A stretch of DNA of 64,000 bases from Ectocarpus siliculosus. Lineage: Eukaryota > Sar > Phaeophyceae > Ectocarpales > Ectocarpaceae. Position 1 is the stretch's first letter. The number at the start of each line of letters is the position of its first letter. The position numbers and the translations under genes are program-made. This document shows, piece by piece, positions 62,751 to 64,000 of the stretch. Under the pieces are notes generated by a model, which saw only the letters and a list, made by a program, of their open reading frames with translations, was not told the origin of the DNA and ran no database searches. The stretch is taken from NCBI GenBank assembly GCA_000310025.1, contig FN649742.1:3044431-3108430 (forward strand). The letters run 5' to 3'.

Positions 62751-64000
62751 CCTCCACCTCTGTGCTGGCGGTACTGTACAGGAGGCTAGACGGAGAATGT
62801 GGTTTCCCAAGGTAAAGTCCCCCGAGCCGCTGGAGTAAACAGGAGGCGAGCCGTAAGGGCGGGGGTACGGTGGCAGCGGAAAAACGACTTTCACCGGGGG
62901 GGGTGCTCAAGTAATTACGGCGGAGGTTTTGTGGTCACTGGCTGGGCGGAGGAGAGGACGTTGTTCGGCGGCAGGGTGGGCGGACAGTTATATCCACAGG
63001 ATGCTGTTTTTTACGCCTTGTGGTTACGGTGCGTTAATTGTATTATAGAACACTCCTGTCGATTCCTTTTTCAAAACATCTCTCTTTAGTTAATAGGTTT
63101 CTGATCTTATATTGTGTCGTATTTTGAGAGGCCGAGGCAAATTGCCGTGTTGCAGCGATAGTAGCATGTGTCGATTTTTTTTTCCTGTTGGTGCTGAAGG
63201 AGACTGCGAAGGAGGAACACTGCTGTTCGGAATAGACTCCAAAGACGCTATTTGGACAAAGTGCGTTTCGGTGCCCAGCTGTGTAGGCGTACACACCGAT
63301 GTCGTAGGCTATCAAGAGAAGGAAGTCGGTCAACTCGATTGCATTCCTGTTTGAAAGTCGACGGCATTCTGTTTTGTTTTCTGGGAGGAGGTGGTCGTTC
63401 CAAAACGTCTCTCAAGATGCGTGAGTTGGGGGTTATTGTCATTCTCAAGCTACAAGGGCCAGAGAACACCCATCACCAAATCATGCTAGATACTGGGGTC
63501 GGGTGGAAACAGGGAGTAGGGGAGGGTGTTCGGTGCCATAACCCACATGTCCGTAGGCACGCTTTTGGTACTCTTGCTCTCCTTGCGCTTAAACTTGTTG
63601 GCTGTGCCAGACAGAAGTGGAAGGGCGTAGGGTAAAACCCGCCAAGTGAGCCTCATCATGGTAATTTATGTGAAAGTCACTCGTGAGTAAAGGGAGCATG
63701 GTACCTATAATTTTGCATGGGGGAGAGGGAGGCAGCGCAGGCCCGGGAGGTGCCACTCGGCAATAATTAGGGCGTAGGTCCTCGCCATCTAAAGTACATT
63801 GCCACAGCACTAGTTTTTGCGTGTACACGTATTAGTGGGGTGTGTACATGTTGTGAGAAAGTGCGCGTGCCGTTTGACATGCGAGGAAAGGACAGGGGGG
63901 GGGGGGGGGGGGGGGCAGCCTTCCTTTTTTGTTTGCCCGTGTCCTTTTGCCCTTTGCCCCCCCCCCCTTTTGGGGCGGGGCCCGGGGGGGGGGGGGGGGT
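62751..64000. other. No gene seen; homopolymer G at window end
   Basis: No open frame with a domain or splice context. Runs of about 20 G at 63896-63914, C/G runs at 63957-63990 and the very last bases look like low-quality sequence next to an assembly gap. Confidence 0.5.

Noticed and set aside
63896-64000. Long G/C homopolymers as a telomere or functional G-quadruplex
   Set aside because: Not a telomere repeat, and it looks like low-quality sequence at a contig edge.

Overview
This is nuclear DNA of a eukaryote, most likely a stramenopile and probably a brown alga of the Ectocarpus type. The organism is inferred from gene style, not from a database match. Genes are cut into many short exons with GT-AG introns of about 0.1-2.6 kb, and coding sequence is GC-rich. 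Genes sit in divergent and convergent pairs, and introns hold many decayed retroelements and simple repeats. Exon models were built by hand by matching open frames, splice sites and splice phase, and each listed exon joins its neighbour in phase unless stated.

Layout, left to right. (1) 0.3-8.4 kb, minus: acetoacetyl-CoA synthetase, cut at its 3' end by the window edge and with its first exon not found. (2) 8.4-12.6 kb: no secure gene, one fold-back repeat. (3) 12.6-16.0 kb, minus: an unrecognised protein of about 409 aa with an organelle-type leader. (4) 16.2-18.9 kb, plus: a FAM98-like protein, divergent from the previous gene across about 200 bp. (5) 21.2-30.6 kb, minus: an A20/TRABID-type OTU deubiquitinase followed by a PWWP-like chromatin-reader region, perhaps one gene. 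(6) 30.8-33.1 kb: a broken LINE and a candidate inverted-repeat element. (7) 33.5-35.3 kb, minus: a poly-Ala/Thr protein that may be the 5' part of the OTU gene. (8) 35.3-39.6 kb: no secure gene, tandem and dispersed repeats. (9) 39.6-51.8 kb, minus: a 15-exon gene of about 942 aa joining an ER/plastid-type leader, an EF-hand, four GxGY repeats and a C-terminal mitochondrial-carrier (SLC25) domain. (10) 52.6-62.75 kb, plus: a protein of about 1,660 aa with a long Ala-rich coiled coil. (11) 62.75-64.0 kb: no gene, ending in homopolymer G.

The genes do not form a pathway. The main biological points are the carrier fusion (9), the possible OTU-PWWP linkage (5), and a pair of retroelement families that share a 3' tail ending in poly(C) and that lie mostly in introns of these genes.
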